Below, one piece after another: positions 1 to 8,698 of a DNA stretch of 64,000 nt. Position 1 is the first letter of the stretch, and every line of letters starts with the position of its first letter. The notes under the pieces are model-generated. The model was not told where the DNA came from. It saw only the letters and a list, made by a program, of their open reading frames with translations, and did not search any database. The stretch is from Methylobacterium sp. J-078 (GTDB lineage Bacteria > Pseudomonadota > Alphaproteobacteria > Rhizobiales > Beijerinckiaceae). The position numbers and the translations under genes are program-made. Where the stretch lies: NCBI RefSeq assembly GCF_022829285.1, contig NZ_JAKSYI010000108.1, forward strand, positions 140,898 to 204,897, written 5' to 3'.

Positions 1-1004
1 AGGTCGGCCAGCAGGCGCATGTTGGCGAGGTGGAGCAGCGCGAAGGTGAACCCGTGCAGGGCCTGGCCGAGGGCCAGCATCGGCACCGCCACCGTCGTCG
101 CCATGATCGCCCAGCGTAAGATTCCGGCGGCGGCGGCCAGCATCGCCGCCCCGGCGGTGCCCAGGCGCGCCAGCAGCCATGATCCGCCAAGGACGAACAC
201 GGCGACCTCCGAGAGCACCGCCAGGGACCAGAGCAGGCTGACCGTGCCGGGGCCGAGGCCCGCCGCGCGCCAGCGGATCACCGCGAAGGCCTCGTGCAGG
301 GCGTGGCTGCCGATGACCAGGGCCGCCACGACGAGCACCCGCCGGAAGAGCGGCGCGGCCAGCAGGCCGCGCAGGTTCGGGGCTGCCAATCCGTCTGCCT
401 CCGCTCGGGCGGGAGGCGGAGCCGCCGGAACCCGGCCCGCGGCCAGGGCGGTGAGGAGGAACAGGAGGCCGCTCGACACCAGGATGCTGCCGAGGCCCGC
501 CCAGGCGACGGCCTGCCCTGAGAGCAGGGTGGCGAGGATGAACGCGGCCGATCCGGCCCCCCGGACCCAGCCGTAGGCGAAGGCCCGCCCCCGCTCGATC
601 GCCGCGATCTCGATCGCCGCGAGGGTGAGGGCGTCCGCCAGGGGCGCGAGGGCGGCAAGGGCCGCGGCCTGCGCAAGGCCGATGAACAGGAGCGCGAAAA
701 AGCCGTGCCCGAGGAGCGTGGCGAAGGCGAGGAACCCCGCCGCCGAGGCCCCGGCGGCCAGGACGGCGCGGGTCGCGTCGAGACGGTCCGCGATCCGCCC
801 CGCCAGGGGGCCGGCCAGGAGCCGTATCAGGGTGCCGGCGGCGAGCACGATGCCGATCTCGGAGGGGTCGAGGCCGCGCTCGCCGAGGAAGCTGGGCAGA
901 AAGGGCGAGACGGTGCCGTAGGCGGCGTAGAGGCTGCCCTGCAGGAACACGAAGGCCGGGAAGGACCCGAGGGCGGGTCGTCCCGGCGCGGAGGGCGCGT
1001 GCAC
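1..1004 (-). CDS. MFS permease, HcaT-like (truncated by window edge)
   Basis: Reading the minus strand from a GTG at 1004 gives an open frame of about 334 codons that runs off the left edge, so the C-terminus is missing. The protein is a chain of hydrophobic helices. Its first helix is followed by PFLPSFLGERGLDPSEIGIV and then a GPLAGRIADR loop, the typical TM2-TM3 signature of major facilitator permeases. The early 'P-x-FL-x-x-G-L-x-x-x-x-I-G' pattern is most like the MFS_1_like / 3-phenylpropionate transporter group. Substrate unknown. The start is uncertain: no good ribosome site is seen, but the frame becomes hydrophobic about 14 residues after this GTG. Confidence 0.75.
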   Translation of the reverse strand, partial: MHAPSAPGRPALGSFPAFVFLQGSLYAAYGTVSPFLPSFLGERGLDPSEIGIVLAAGTLIRLLAGPLAGRIADRLDATRAVLAAGASAAGFLAFATLLGHGFFALLFIGLAQAAALAALAPLADALTLAAIEIAAIERGRAFAYGWVRGAGSAAFILATLLSGQAVAWAGLGSILVSSGLLFLLTALAAGRVPAAPPPARAEADGLAAPNLRGLLAAPLFRRVLVVAALVIGSHALHEAFAVIRWRAAGLGPGTVSLLWSLAVLSEVAVFVLGGSWLLARLGTAGAAMLAAAAGILRWAIMATTVAVPMLALGQALHGFTFALLHLANMRLLAD

Positions 1005-1115
1005 GGTCGGGCTCCCGGCGCGGGGTGGGGCGGGGCCGCGTCTCGCCCGTCCCTCCCCGATCGGGGAAAGCCCGTGCCGATCGCGGGCGGCTCAGGGTCG
1101 GCGCGTTCAGTCCAT

Positions 1116-1208
1116 TCAGAGTTGATGCGTTCCGCGCATGCGGAGGAGTTCCAGGATCGCCAGGGCCATTGGCGCCCCGATGAGGAGCAGAGCAAAGATC
1201 AGGGCCAT
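1116..1208 (-). CDS. Possible 30-residue single-helix membrane peptide
   Basis: A 30-codon frame starts at ATG 1206-1208 and stops at TGA 1116-1118. Its first 22 residues (MALIFALLLIGAPMALAILE) form one hydrophobic helix, followed by a short basic tail. It lies between the MFS permease and a secreted protein, all on the minus strand. GC-rich DNA rarely gives such a clean hydrophobic frame by chance, but nothing else supports expression. Treat as hypothetical. Confidence 0.3.
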   Translation of the reverse strand: MALIFALLLIGAPMALAILELLRMRGTHQL

Positions 1209-1304
1209 GCGTCACCTTCCGTCACGGTTGCGGCGGACCGGGGCCCGGGCGCCGTCCTTATCAATGCGGAACCGGCGCGATGGGTTCGCCGCCCCGCGCG
1301 GCCC

Positions 1305-1766
1305 TCAGCGCACCCAGACCTTCACGTCGTACTCCGCCGCCGTCCCGTCCGGGTTGATGATGAGGATGCGGTAGGTGTCGAGCCCCTCGAAGTTCTCCTC
1401 GGTCTCGTGGGTCATCCGGAGGCCGGGCGCGCGCTTGGCGCTGCAGGCGGCCAGCGGCGAGCCGGCCGCGTAGCGCGGGAAGGACTCGGTCTGCGCGAAG
1501 GTCACGGTACCGTGGCGCGGCGGCTCCAGGATGCGGGCCACCACGGGACCCTGCGACGCGCAGTCGGGGTAGAGGTAGGAGAAGAAGGCGATGGCGCGTG
1601 CCTCGCCCTTCGGCACCACCCGCGTCAGCGGGAAGGACTGGATGGGGACGGGCGTGCCGGGCGCGGTCCCGGCCGGGGGCGGCACCGGCATCTCCACCGC
1701 GCGCGCGGCGGACCATCCGGACAGCAGGAGGGCGGCGAGGAGAGAAATCAGCGGCTTCAGACGCAT
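1305..1766 (-). CDS. Secreted protein of unknown function
   Basis: The 153-residue product begins with a clear signal peptide (MRLKPLISLLAALLLSGWSA, cleavage probably after ARA near residue 23), so it should be periplasmic. The mature part contains an SYLYPDCASQGPV segment, an 'EPPRHGTVTF' stretch reminiscent of short beta-sandwich (Ig/cadherin-like) repeats, and ends in a beta-like LIINPDGTAAEYDVKVWVR. Two cysteines, near residues 69 and 107, could form a disulfide. I recognise no family. It is followed on the same strand by the spaced MFS permease and preceded by the RND operon, without obvious coupling. Confidence 0.7.
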   Translation of the reverse strand: MRLKPLISLLAALLLSGWSAARAVEMPVPPPAGTAPGTPVPIQSFPLTRVVPKGEARAIAFFSYLYPDCASQGPVVARILEPPRHGTVTFAQTESFPRYAAGSPLAACSAKRAPGLRMTHETEENFEGLDTYRILIINPDGTAAEYDVKVWVR

Positions 1767-1868
1767 GACGGGCTCCGGGCCGTCCGACTCGGCCCCTCCC
1801 TCAGTCTAGAACGGAGCGGGCGACCGGCAAAGCCAGGGCGCCGGGCTCGCGCCCCGGGGGCCGGCCCC

Positions 1869-4800
1869 TCAGGCGGCCGGTCGGAGCGCCCTGCCCTGCG
1901 GCGCCTCGAAGCGCGCGAAGCGCAACGCCAGGGTCGGCAGGACGAGGAGATTGAGCACCGTCGAGGTGGCGAGGCCGCCGAGGATGACGATGGCCATCGG
2001 ACCCTCGATCTCGCGGCCGGGCTCGCCGGCTCCGAGGGCCAGCGGCATCAGACCGAGGCCGGTGACGAGGGAGGTCATCAGGATCGGCACCATCCGGTCG
2101 GCGGCGCCGAGCACCGCCGTGTCGCGGTCCCAGGCCTGCCCCTCCTCCACCACGAGGTGCTCGTAATGCGCCACCATCATGATGGTGTTGCGCAAGCTGA
2201 TCCCGAACAGGGTCACGAAGCCGACGATGGACCCCAGCGAGAGCACCGCCCCGGTGGCGAAGACCGCGAGCACGCCGCCCACGAAGGCGAAGGGCAGGTT
2301 GACCAAGACCAGCATCAGGTTGCGCAGGCTGCCCGTCACGATGGCGAGCAGCAGCACGATGCCGAGGCCGGCGAGCCCCGAATAGAGAAGGAGGTCGCGC
2401 CGGGCCCGCGCCTGCGCCTCGGCCGAGCCGGCGAAGCTCACGTAGGTTCCGGGGGCCAAGGCGACCTCGCGGGCGACCTTGCGCTTGGCGTCGGCAACGA
2501 AGCCGGCGATGTCGCGCCCCGTCACGTTGGCGGTGACCGCCTGGACCCGCTGCGCGCCCTCGTGCTGGACCTGGTAGCGGCCGGAGGTCTCGTAGATGTC
2601 CGCAACTTGTGCGAGGCGCACCACCCGGCCGCCGGAGCCGCGCAGGGGCAGGTCGCTCAGGGCCGAGAGCCGGCCGCGCGTGGCGGAATCGAGGATGACG
2701 AGGACGTTGAAGACCGCGTTGCCCGAATAGGTCTGGCCGACGATGTCGCCCTGGTAGGCGGTGCGCACCACCTCCATCACCTCGACGGCGGACAGGCCCC
2801 AGTGGCGCAGGTCGTTGGGCCTCAGGCCCACATTGACCTGGGGCAGGCCCGCCGGGGAGCTCTGTTGAATGTCGGCCGCGCCCCGCACCTCGGCGAGTTC
2901 GCGGGCGATGTCGCGGGCGGCCGTCTCGATCGCGGCGAGATCGTTGCCGAAGACGTTGATCACCACCGGCGCGGTGAAGCCCGAGACGGTCTCCTCGATC
3001 CGCTCGGTGAGGAAGGTCTTCAGGGAGAACGCGGCGCCCGGAAAGCCCGCCATCACGGCGCGGATGCGGGCCTCCGCCGCCCCCTGCCCCGCCCCGTCGA
3101 GGCCGGGCTCGAGGTCGATGTGGATCTCGCTGTAATGGGTGCCGGCGGTGTCCTGGCCGGCCTCGGCCCGGCCGATCTGCGCGGCGACCGCCCGGATGCC
3201 GGGGATCGCCTTCAGCTCGGCGGTGATGCGGGTGCCGAGACGCATCGATTCCTGCAGCGACGTGCCGGGGGCGGCCGCCATGTGCAGGATGAGGTGGCCC
3301 TCCTTGAGGTCGGGCAGGAAGGTCGAGCCGAAGAACGGCACCAAGGCGGCCCCCAGGAGGGTGACGAGGAGGCCGCAGGCCATGACGAGGGCGGGATACC
3401 GGTCGATCCGGGTCAGCAGGCTCGCGTAGTGGCGGCGGGCGGCGCGCATCACCGGCGGGTCGCGGGTGTCGGCCGCGCGCCGGCCGGTGAGCAGCCACAT
3501 CGCGAGCGCCGGCGTCACCGTGAGGGCGACGGCCAGGGACGCCACCACCGCGAGGATGTAGGCCAGGCTCAAGGGTCCGAACAGCCGGCCGGCGATGCCC
3601 GACAGGGCGAGGACGGGCAGGAAGACCAGCAGCACCGCGATGGTGGCGTAGGCCACCGCCGTGCGCACCTCCAGGATCGCGTCGAGGACCACCCGCCCCT
3701 CGGGGCGCGGGCCGCCGAGGCGGCGGTTCTCGCGCAGGCGCCGGACCACGTTCTCGACGCCGATCACCGCGTCGTCCACCACCTCGCCGATGGCGATGGC
3801 GAGGCCCCCCAGCGTCATGGTGTTGAGGCTCTCGCCCAGCGCCTGGAGCGCCACCACGGCGGCGATGAGCGAGAGCGGGATCGCCAGGGCCGAGATGATG
3901 GCGGTGCGCCAGTCGTACAGGAAGACGAACAGCACCACGACCACGAGGATGCCGCCGAGCCCGAGGGCCTGCAGCACGTTGGCGTTGGCGATGGTGATGA
4001 AGTTGGCCGGCCGGAACAGGTCGGCGTGCAGGGTCACGCCCTCCCGCTCCAGGGCCGGGCGCAGGTCCTCCAGGGCCGCCTCGACCCGGGCGGTGACCGC
4101 GCGGGTGTTGGCACCGTACTGGGCCCCCACCATGAGGAGCACGCCGGGCCGGCCGTCCACCAGGGCGGCGCCGATGGCCGGCTCGCCGGTGGCGACCACG
4201 TTGGCGACGTCGGCGAGCGTCACGCTGGCCCCGCCCTCGTTGATCAGTACCGTGCGCGAGACCGCCTCGGGGCTGAGGGACTGCCCGTCGGTCTGGAGGG
4301 CGATGCGCTGGTTCGCCGTATCGACGAAGCCGGCCCCGCGCACGCCCGTGGCTTTCCGCGCGGCGGCCAGCACGTCGTTGACGCCGACGTTGAAGCGCAC
4401 GAGGTCGTTGGGGCGGATCTGCACCTGGAGCGAGCGCACCGCGCCGCCATAGACCGAGACCTGGGCGATGCCCGGCACCGCGAGGAGGCGCAGGCGCAGC
4501 GTCCAGTCCGCCAGGGTGCGCAGGTCCATGTCGGAGCGGCTCTCGGTCGTCAGGCCGACCAGCAGCACCGTGCTGGTGGCGGAGGTGAGCGCCGTCATCG
4601 CCGGCGGCAGCACGCCCTGCGGCAGGCGTCCGGCGAGCGCCGTCAGCCGCTCGGTGACGAGCTGGCGCACCCGGTAGATGTCGCTGCCGGCCCCGAAGGT
4701 CACGGTGATCACCGACAGGCCCTGGATCGAACTCGAGCGCAGGGAGACCACCCCCGGCAGGCCGTTGACCGCGACCTCGATCGGCTGTGTCACCAGCACC

Positions 4801-5030
4801 TCGACCTGTTCCGGGTTAAGGCCGGGGGCCTCGGTCTGGATCACCACGGCGGGCGGCGCGAATTCCGGGAAGACGTCGTACTGGGCGTCCGCCAGCACCA
4901 CGAAGCCGTAGGCGGCCAGCGCCAGGCTCAGCGCCAGGACGATGCCGCGGAAGCGTACCGCGAAGGCGACCAGCGCCGCCTGGGGCCCGCGCGCGTCCGA
5001 CGCCCCGGGTCCCCTCGCCTCAATCGTCAT
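1869..5030 (-). CDS. RND efflux pump inner-membrane subunit (CusA/CzcA-like)
   Basis: At 1053 residues this has the full length of an RND permease: TM1 near residues 25-47, a large periplasmic porter loop, TM2-6 around 340-540, a second porter loop and TM8-12 near the end. The first loop has the family's 'DVFPEFAPPAVVIQTEAPGLNPEQVE' type sequence. The TM4 segment AIGEVVDDAVIGVENVVRRL carries the acidic residues used for proton relay, in the arrangement of the heavy-metal (HME) branch. It would export substrate from the periplasm or inner membrane using proton motive force. The start overlaps the stop of the upstream adaptor gene by 11 bp, so the two are co-translated. No outer-membrane factor gene is adjacent. 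Metal specificity cannot be read from the sequence; organic substrates are possible. Confidence 0.9.
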   Translation of the reverse strand: MTIEARGPGASDARGPQAALVAFAVRFRGIVLALSLALAAYGFVVLADAQYDVFPEFAPPAVVIQTEAPGLNPEQVEVLVTQPIEVAVNGLPGVVSLRSSSIQGLSVITVTFGAGSDIYRVRQLVTERLTALAGRLPQGVLPPAMTALTSATSTVLLVGLTTESRSDMDLRTLADWTLRLRLLAVPGIAQVSVYGGAVRSLQVQIRPNDLVRFNVGVNDVLAAARKATGVRGAGFVDTANQRIALQTDGQSLSPEAVSRTVLINEGGASVTLADVANVVATGEPAIGAALVDGRPGVLLMVGAQYGANTRAVTARVEAALEDLRPALEREGVTLHADLFRPANFITIANANVLQALGLGGILVVVVLFVFLYDWRTAIISALAIPLSLIAAVVALQALGESLNTMTLGGLAIAIGEVVDDAVIGVENVVRRLRENRRLGGPRPEGRVVLDAILEVRTAVAYATIAVLLVFLPVLALSGIAGRLFGPLSLAYILAVVASLAVALTVTPALAMWLLTGRRAADTRDPPVMRAARRHYASLLTRIDRYPALVMACGLLVTLLGAALVPFFGSTFLPDLKEGHLILHMAAAPGTSLQESMRLGTRITAELKAIPGIRAVAAQIGRAEAGQDTAGTHYSEIHIDLEPGLDGAGQGAAEARIRAVMAGFPGAAFSLKTFLTERIEETVSGFTAPVVINVFGNDLAAIETAARDIARELAEVRGAADIQQSSPAGLPQVNVGLRPNDLRHWGLSAVEVMEVVRTAYQGDIVGQTYSGNAVFNVLVILDSATRGRLSALSDLPLRGSGGRVVRLAQVADIYETSGRYQVQHEGAQRVQAVTANVTGRDIAGFVADAKRKVAREVALAPGTYVSFAGSAEAQARARRDLLLYSGLAGLGIVLLLAIVTGSLRNLMLVLVNLPFAFVGGVLAVFATGAVLSLGSIVGFVTLFGISLRNTIMMVAHYEHLVVEEGQAWDRDTAVLGAADRMVPILMTSLVTGLGLMPLALGAGEPGREIEGPMAIVILGGLATSTVLNLLVLPTLALRFARFEAPQGRALRPAA

Positions 5031-6099
5031 CGACGCCGCCCGAGACCTGAAGCTGGCTCTTCATCTCCTCGGAGAGGAGCGCCTGAGCTCCCGAGAGCAC
5101 GATCTCGGTGTCGCCGGGCAGGTCCTCCACCACGTAGGCGTCGGCCGACATCGGCGGGTCGGCCTTGAGCCGGTGGCGGGCGAAGGCGTCGGGGCTCACC
5201 GCCCGGTAGATCCAGGCCGCTCCCTGCCAATGCACCACCGCCTCCTCGGGCACGCTCAGGCCCGTGACGCTGCGGTCGGCCGCCAGGAAGGCCAGCATGC
5301 TCATGCCGGGCAGGAAGCCGCTGTCGCCCGGCACGGTGTAGAAGAAGCTCAGGCCCTGGATGCGCGGGTCCGTGCGGGTGGCGGGGGAGACGTAGGTCAG
5401 GGCGACCCGCGCGCTCTGGGGCGGCACCTCGGCGAAGGCCGCCGCCGGCGGGCCCTTCAGGCCCTCCCCCGGCGGCAGGGTGACCTGCACCAGGAAGTCG
5501 GTCCGCTCGATGAGCCGGGTGACGGTGGCCGAGCGCTCGACGATGGCCCGGCCGATCACCGGCCCCCATTCCTGCTGGGCGGTGGCCGAGAGGGTGCGCA
5601 CCTGCGATTCCGCCGCCGCCAGGGCGGCCTGGTCGGTCTGGGCCGTGCCCCCGGCGGTCTCAAGCTGCACGGTGGTGGCGTATTGACCGAGCGACCTCGC
5701 CCGCTGCAGGGCGCTGCGCGAGACCTCGGCCCGGGCCTGGGCGGTCTGGAGGGCGGCCCGGGCGCTGGCATAGGCGTTGGTCAGGTCGGTGACCCGGGCC
5801 AGATCGAGGACGCTGCCATAGGCCTGCAGCTCCTCCCGGTGGTCGGCGAGGGGCCGGGCCTGCGTGACGATGCCGATGCGGGCGCGCTCGGCGGCCGAGA
5901 GGCGCACCACGGTGCGGCCCTCCTCCACGGCGGTGCGCTGGGCCGGCAGGTGCACGAATTTGGCCGGCCCGGGTCGGGCCTGAAGCGCTTCGAGGCGCTC
6001 GCGCACCGCGCCGAGGAGGGCACCGCCCTGGGGCGAGACGGCGAGGCCGCCGAGGCCGACCGTCAGCAGGCCGGCGAGGAGGAGGGATCGCCACGTCAC
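5020..6099 (-). CDS. RND periplasmic adaptor (membrane fusion protein)
   Basis: This 359-residue protein has an N-terminal membrane anchor or signal (MTWRSLLLAGLLTVGLGGLA). A lipoyl/hairpin region rich in Ala, Gln and Arg follows (about residues 100-175; SARAALQTAQARAEVSRSAL is a coiled-coil hairpin). After that come beta-barrel segments such as FLPGMSMLAFLAADRSVTGLS and VPEEAVVHWQGAAWIYRA, which are diagnostic for HlyD/CusB-like adaptors. It bridges the inner-membrane pump to an outer-membrane channel. It is the first gene of the two-gene operon, its 3' end overlapping the pump start by 11 bp. The N-terminal half is less canonical than in CusB; no His/Met-rich metal site is evident. Confidence 0.85.
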   Translation of the reverse strand: MTWRSLLLAGLLTVGLGGLAVSPQGGALLGAVRERLEALQARPGPAKFVHLPAQRTAVEEGRTVVRLSAAERARIGIVTQARPLADHREELQAYGSVLDLARVTDLTNAYASARAALQTAQARAEVSRSALQRARSLGQYATTVQLETAGGTAQTDQAALAAAESQVRTLSATAQQEWGPVIGRAIVERSATVTRLIERTDFLVQVTLPPGEGLKGPPAAAFAEVPPQSARVALTYVSPATRTDPRIQGLSFFYTVPGDSGFLPGMSMLAFLAADRSVTGLSVPEEAVVHWQGAAWIYRAVSPDAFARHRLKADPPMSADAYVVEDLPGDTEIVLSGAQALLSEEMKSQLQVSGGVDDD

Positions 6100-6377
6100 C
6101 GGATGTCTCGCCCTCCCCGATTGGTCCGCGGCCGTGTCGCCGCCGCGTTCCGGGCCGGCATAACCTTATCCACCGGCATAGGGAATCGGCGCGCCCGTCG
6201 ATAGCGCGGGCGGATCGATAGCGGGGGATGGGTGCGGCCCTGGGGGGCGCCAGCGGCGGAGGCGGGTGGATTTCGATGGCGGCGTTGCGCCGTGCAGCCT
6301 GTCCCCGCGCGGCGCGGCGGGCTATCCCGCCCCGGTCGCCGGCCGCGTGCCCGGCCTGAGCCCAGGGAGATCCGCCC

Positions 6378-7322
6378 ATGCGCGTCCCGGAGACGCCCGC
6401 CGGACGCGCGGCCGAGCCGGCGGCCGCGGCCGAGTCGGCCGCCGCCTACCCGCTCCTCGTGTTCACGATGCTGCTCTGGGGCGGCAACGTGGTGGCGAGC
6501 AAGTGGGCGGCGGGCGAGGTCTCGCCCCAGGTGCTCACCTGCCTGCGCTGGGCCTTCGCCTGCCTCGCCCTGGCGCTGCCGGCGCGGGCAGGCTTCGTGG
6601 CGGAATGGGACCGGCTGGCCCGCCACTGGCGCTACGTCCTGCTGATGGGAGCCTGCGGCTACACCCTCTACGCCAGCCTGTTCTACGCCGCCGGGCTGTT
6701 CACCAGCGGCATCAACATCGCCCTGTTCCAGGGGTCGATCCCGGTTCTCGTCATCCTGATCAACTACGCCGTCCTCCGGGTGGCGGTGACGGGCGCGCAG
6801 GTGCTGGGCGTCGTCGTGACGCTCGCAGGCGCCGTGGTGGCGGCGACCCACGGCGACTGGCGCGTGCTCGCCACCTTCGCCTTCAACCGGGGCGACGTGC
6901 TGATGCTGGTCGCCTGCCTGCTCTATGCCGGCTACACCGTGGCGCTCTCGCGCAGGCCCAAGGTCTCGGGCCTGAGCTTCTTCACCGCGGTGGCGCTCTC
7001 GGCCCTCGTGACCTCCCTGCCGCCGCTCTACGCCGAATGGGCGCTGGGCCACACGATCTGGCCGACCCGCAAGGGCTGGGTCATCGTGCTGTTCGTGGCG
7101 CTGGGGCCTTCGCTCATCGCGCAGCTCGCCTTCATGCGCGGCGTCGAGCTGATCGGCCCGAACCGGGCCGGTCTCTTCGTCAACCTGGTCCCGATCTTCG
7201 GGGCGGGGCTCGCCATCCTGCTGGTGGGCGAGCCCTTCCGCTGGCACGAGGGCCTCGCGCTGGCGCTGGTCATCGGCGGCATCGCCATCGCCGAGCGCCT
7301 GGGGCGTCGGCGGGTGGCCTAG
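6378..7322 (+). CDS. DMT-superfamily permease with two EamA domains
   Basis: The 314-residue product has about ten hydrophobic helices arranged as two EamA repeats (roughly residues 22-155 and 170-306). The first repeat opens with YPLLVFTMLLWGGNVVASKW, the typical EamA start containing the 'WG-N/S-x-x' pattern. The second repeat contains GPSLIAQLAFMRGVELIGPN and a closing 'VGEPFRWHEGLALALVIGGI', both strongly conserved in drug/metabolite exporters. It probably exports a metabolite or amino acid; substrate unknown. Its 3' end overlaps the convergent flavin reductase gene by 4 bp. Confidence 0.9.
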   Translation: MRVPETPAGRAAEPAAAAESAAAYPLLVFTMLLWGGNVVASKWAAGEVSPQVLTCLRWAFACLALALPARAGFVAEWDRLARHWRYVLLMGACGYTLYASLFYAAGLFTSGINIALFQGSIPVLVILINYAVLRVAVTGAQVLGVVVTLAGAVVAATHGDWRVLATFAFNRGDVLMLVACLLYAGYTVALSRRPKVSGLSFFTAVALSALVTSLPPLYAEWALGHTIWPTRKGWVIVLFVALGPSLIAQLAFMRGVELIGPNRAGLFVNLVPIFGAGLAILLVGEPFRWHEGLALALVIGGIAIAERLGRRRVA

Positions 7323-7930
7323 CCGCCCCCGCCGGCCGGACGACGCAGCTCGAACCGGGTCTCCGGTTCGGCGGTGAAGTAGTCGAAATAGCCGCCGCGC
7401 AGGATCGGCCGCATGGCGCCGGTGTCCACGAGGCCGTCCTTGACGAAGCGGTCGTCGATGTAGATCGAGACCACCTGCCCGATCACCAGGAAGTGCGAGG
7501 CGTCGCTGCCGTCGAGCGGCGTCAGCGGCACGGTCTGCAGCCACTTGCACTCGAGCGCGGCCGGCGATTCGGCGACCCGGGGCGGCCGCACCTTTCGCGA
7601 GGGCGCCGGGGTCAGGCCCGCGTAGGCGAACTCGCTCGTCCCCCGGGGCAGGGGCGCCGAGGTGGCATTCACCGCCTCGCGCAGGTCGTAGGTGGCGATG
7701 TTGCAGACGAACTCACCGCCCTCCTCCGCGAAGGTCATGGCGTCCTTGCGCCCGGCCGAGGAAAACATGACCATGTCGGGACCGGACGCCACCGCGTTGA
7801 AGTAGGAATAGGGCGCGAGGTTCACCGCGCCCTCGCGGTTCATCGCGCTGATCCAGCCGATCGGGCGCGGGGCCACCAGGGCCTTCAGCGGGTTGTGCGG
7901 CAGGCCCTTGGTCTCGGCGTCGTAATGCAT
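7319..7930 (-). CDS. Flavin reductase-like FMN-binding split-barrel protein
   Basis: The 203-residue sequence starts NPLKALVAPRPIGWISAMNR followed by VNLAPYSYFNAVASGPDMVM, the signature of the flavin-reductase-like domain in which the N/S-x-APYS-x-F loop contacts FMN. Later segments (EFVCNIATYDLREAVNATSA, ALECKWLQTVPL, HFLVIGQVVSIYIDD) match the split barrel. Likely an NAD(P)H:flavin or flavin-dependent reductase in the cytoplasm. It follows a nitroreductase gene by 10 bp on the same strand, so the pair probably forms a small redox operon. Physiological substrate unknown. Confidence 0.88.
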   Translation of the reverse strand: MHYDAETKGLPHNPLKALVAPRPIGWISAMNREGAVNLAPYSYFNAVASGPDMVMFSSAGRKDAMTFAEEGGEFVCNIATYDLREAVNATSAPLPRGTSEFAYAGLTPAPSRKVRPPRVAESPAALECKWLQTVPLTPLDGSDASHFLVIGQVVSIYIDDRFVKDGLVDTGAMRPILRGGYFDYFTAEPETRFELRRPAGGGG

Positions 7931-7940
7931 GGGGTGCCCT

Positions 7941-8504
7941 TCAGAGCCGGGTGACGATGTCGGCCAGCACCGGTCGGGGCCGGTCGGGCGGCACCTCGTC
8001 GGCGCGCCCGATATGGATGAAGCCCGCGAGGCGCTCGCTGGGGTCGAGGCCGAGGACGTCGAGGATGCGGGAATCGTAGGCGAACCACTCGGTGAGCCAG
8101 GCGGTGGCGTAGCCCGCGGCGTTGGCCGCCACCACGAGGTTCATGGCTACGGCGCCGGCCGAGAGCACCTGCTCCCATTCCGGAATCTTGACGTGCGGCC
8201 CGGCCCGCGACACCACCGCCACCACCAGGGGCGCCAGGGCGAGGCGGTTGCGCTCGAGATCCAGGCGGGCGGCGTCGGCCTCCGGATGGTCGGCGGCGTA
8301 GGCCGCGGCGATCGCCTCGCCGATGCGGGTGCGGGCCTCGCCCGCGATCACCAGGAAGCGCCAGGGCGCCAGCTTGCCGTGGTCCGGCACCCGCGACGCG
8401 ATGGTGAGGATGGCGTCGAGCTCGGCCGCGTCCGGGCCCGGCTCACTGAGGCGCAGCGGCGGGACCGAGCGGCGGGTGCGCAGGAGATCGAGGGTGGCGT
8501 TCAT
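7941..8504 (-). CDS. Nitroreductase-family flavoenzyme
   Basis: A 187-residue product starting at the ATG at 8504, preceded by an AGGG element. The frame stays open upstream to 8609, but that stretch is Pro/Arg-rich and not conserved in character. 'LLRTRRSVPPLRL' and 'ASRVPDHGKLAPWRFLVIAG' are the FMN-binding and dimer motifs of small nitroreductases, like YdjA. VLSAGAVAMNLVVAANAAGY and GFIHIGRADEVPPDRPRP complete the fold. It reduces nitro or quinone compounds with NAD(P)H using FMN. First gene of an operon with the flavin reductase. Confidence 0.9.
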   Translation of the reverse strand: MNATLDLLRTRRSVPPLRLSEPGPDAAELDAILTIASRVPDHGKLAPWRFLVIAGEARTRIGEAIAAAYAADHPEADAARLDLERNRLALAPLVVAVVSRAGPHVKIPEWEQVLSAGAVAMNLVVAANAAGYATAWLTEWFAYDSRILDVLGLDPSERLAGFIHIGRADEVPPDRPRPVLADIVTRL

Positions 8505-8698
8505 GGCATCCCTGGAGCAGGATCGGGCGGGTGGAGGCTGAGCCGTGGGAGGGCCCGGAGGCCGGACCGGCCTTGCCGCCGCCATGGTCCGGTTCCAGAG
8601 GGCGGGCACCGGGGCGCGGCGGCCGTTCGTGACATGGCGCGTCGGCGGCGGATTGGCAACGCCGGCGGGGCGCCCCGGTCGGGATTGGGAGGTGCGGG

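Noticed and set aside
705..5168. Very long open frame on the plus strand antisense to the RND pump
   Set aside because: Its translation is rich in Arg, Gly, Glu and His with no domain. It is the expected mirror of a high-GC third-position bias, and the minus strand shows a complete RND protein.
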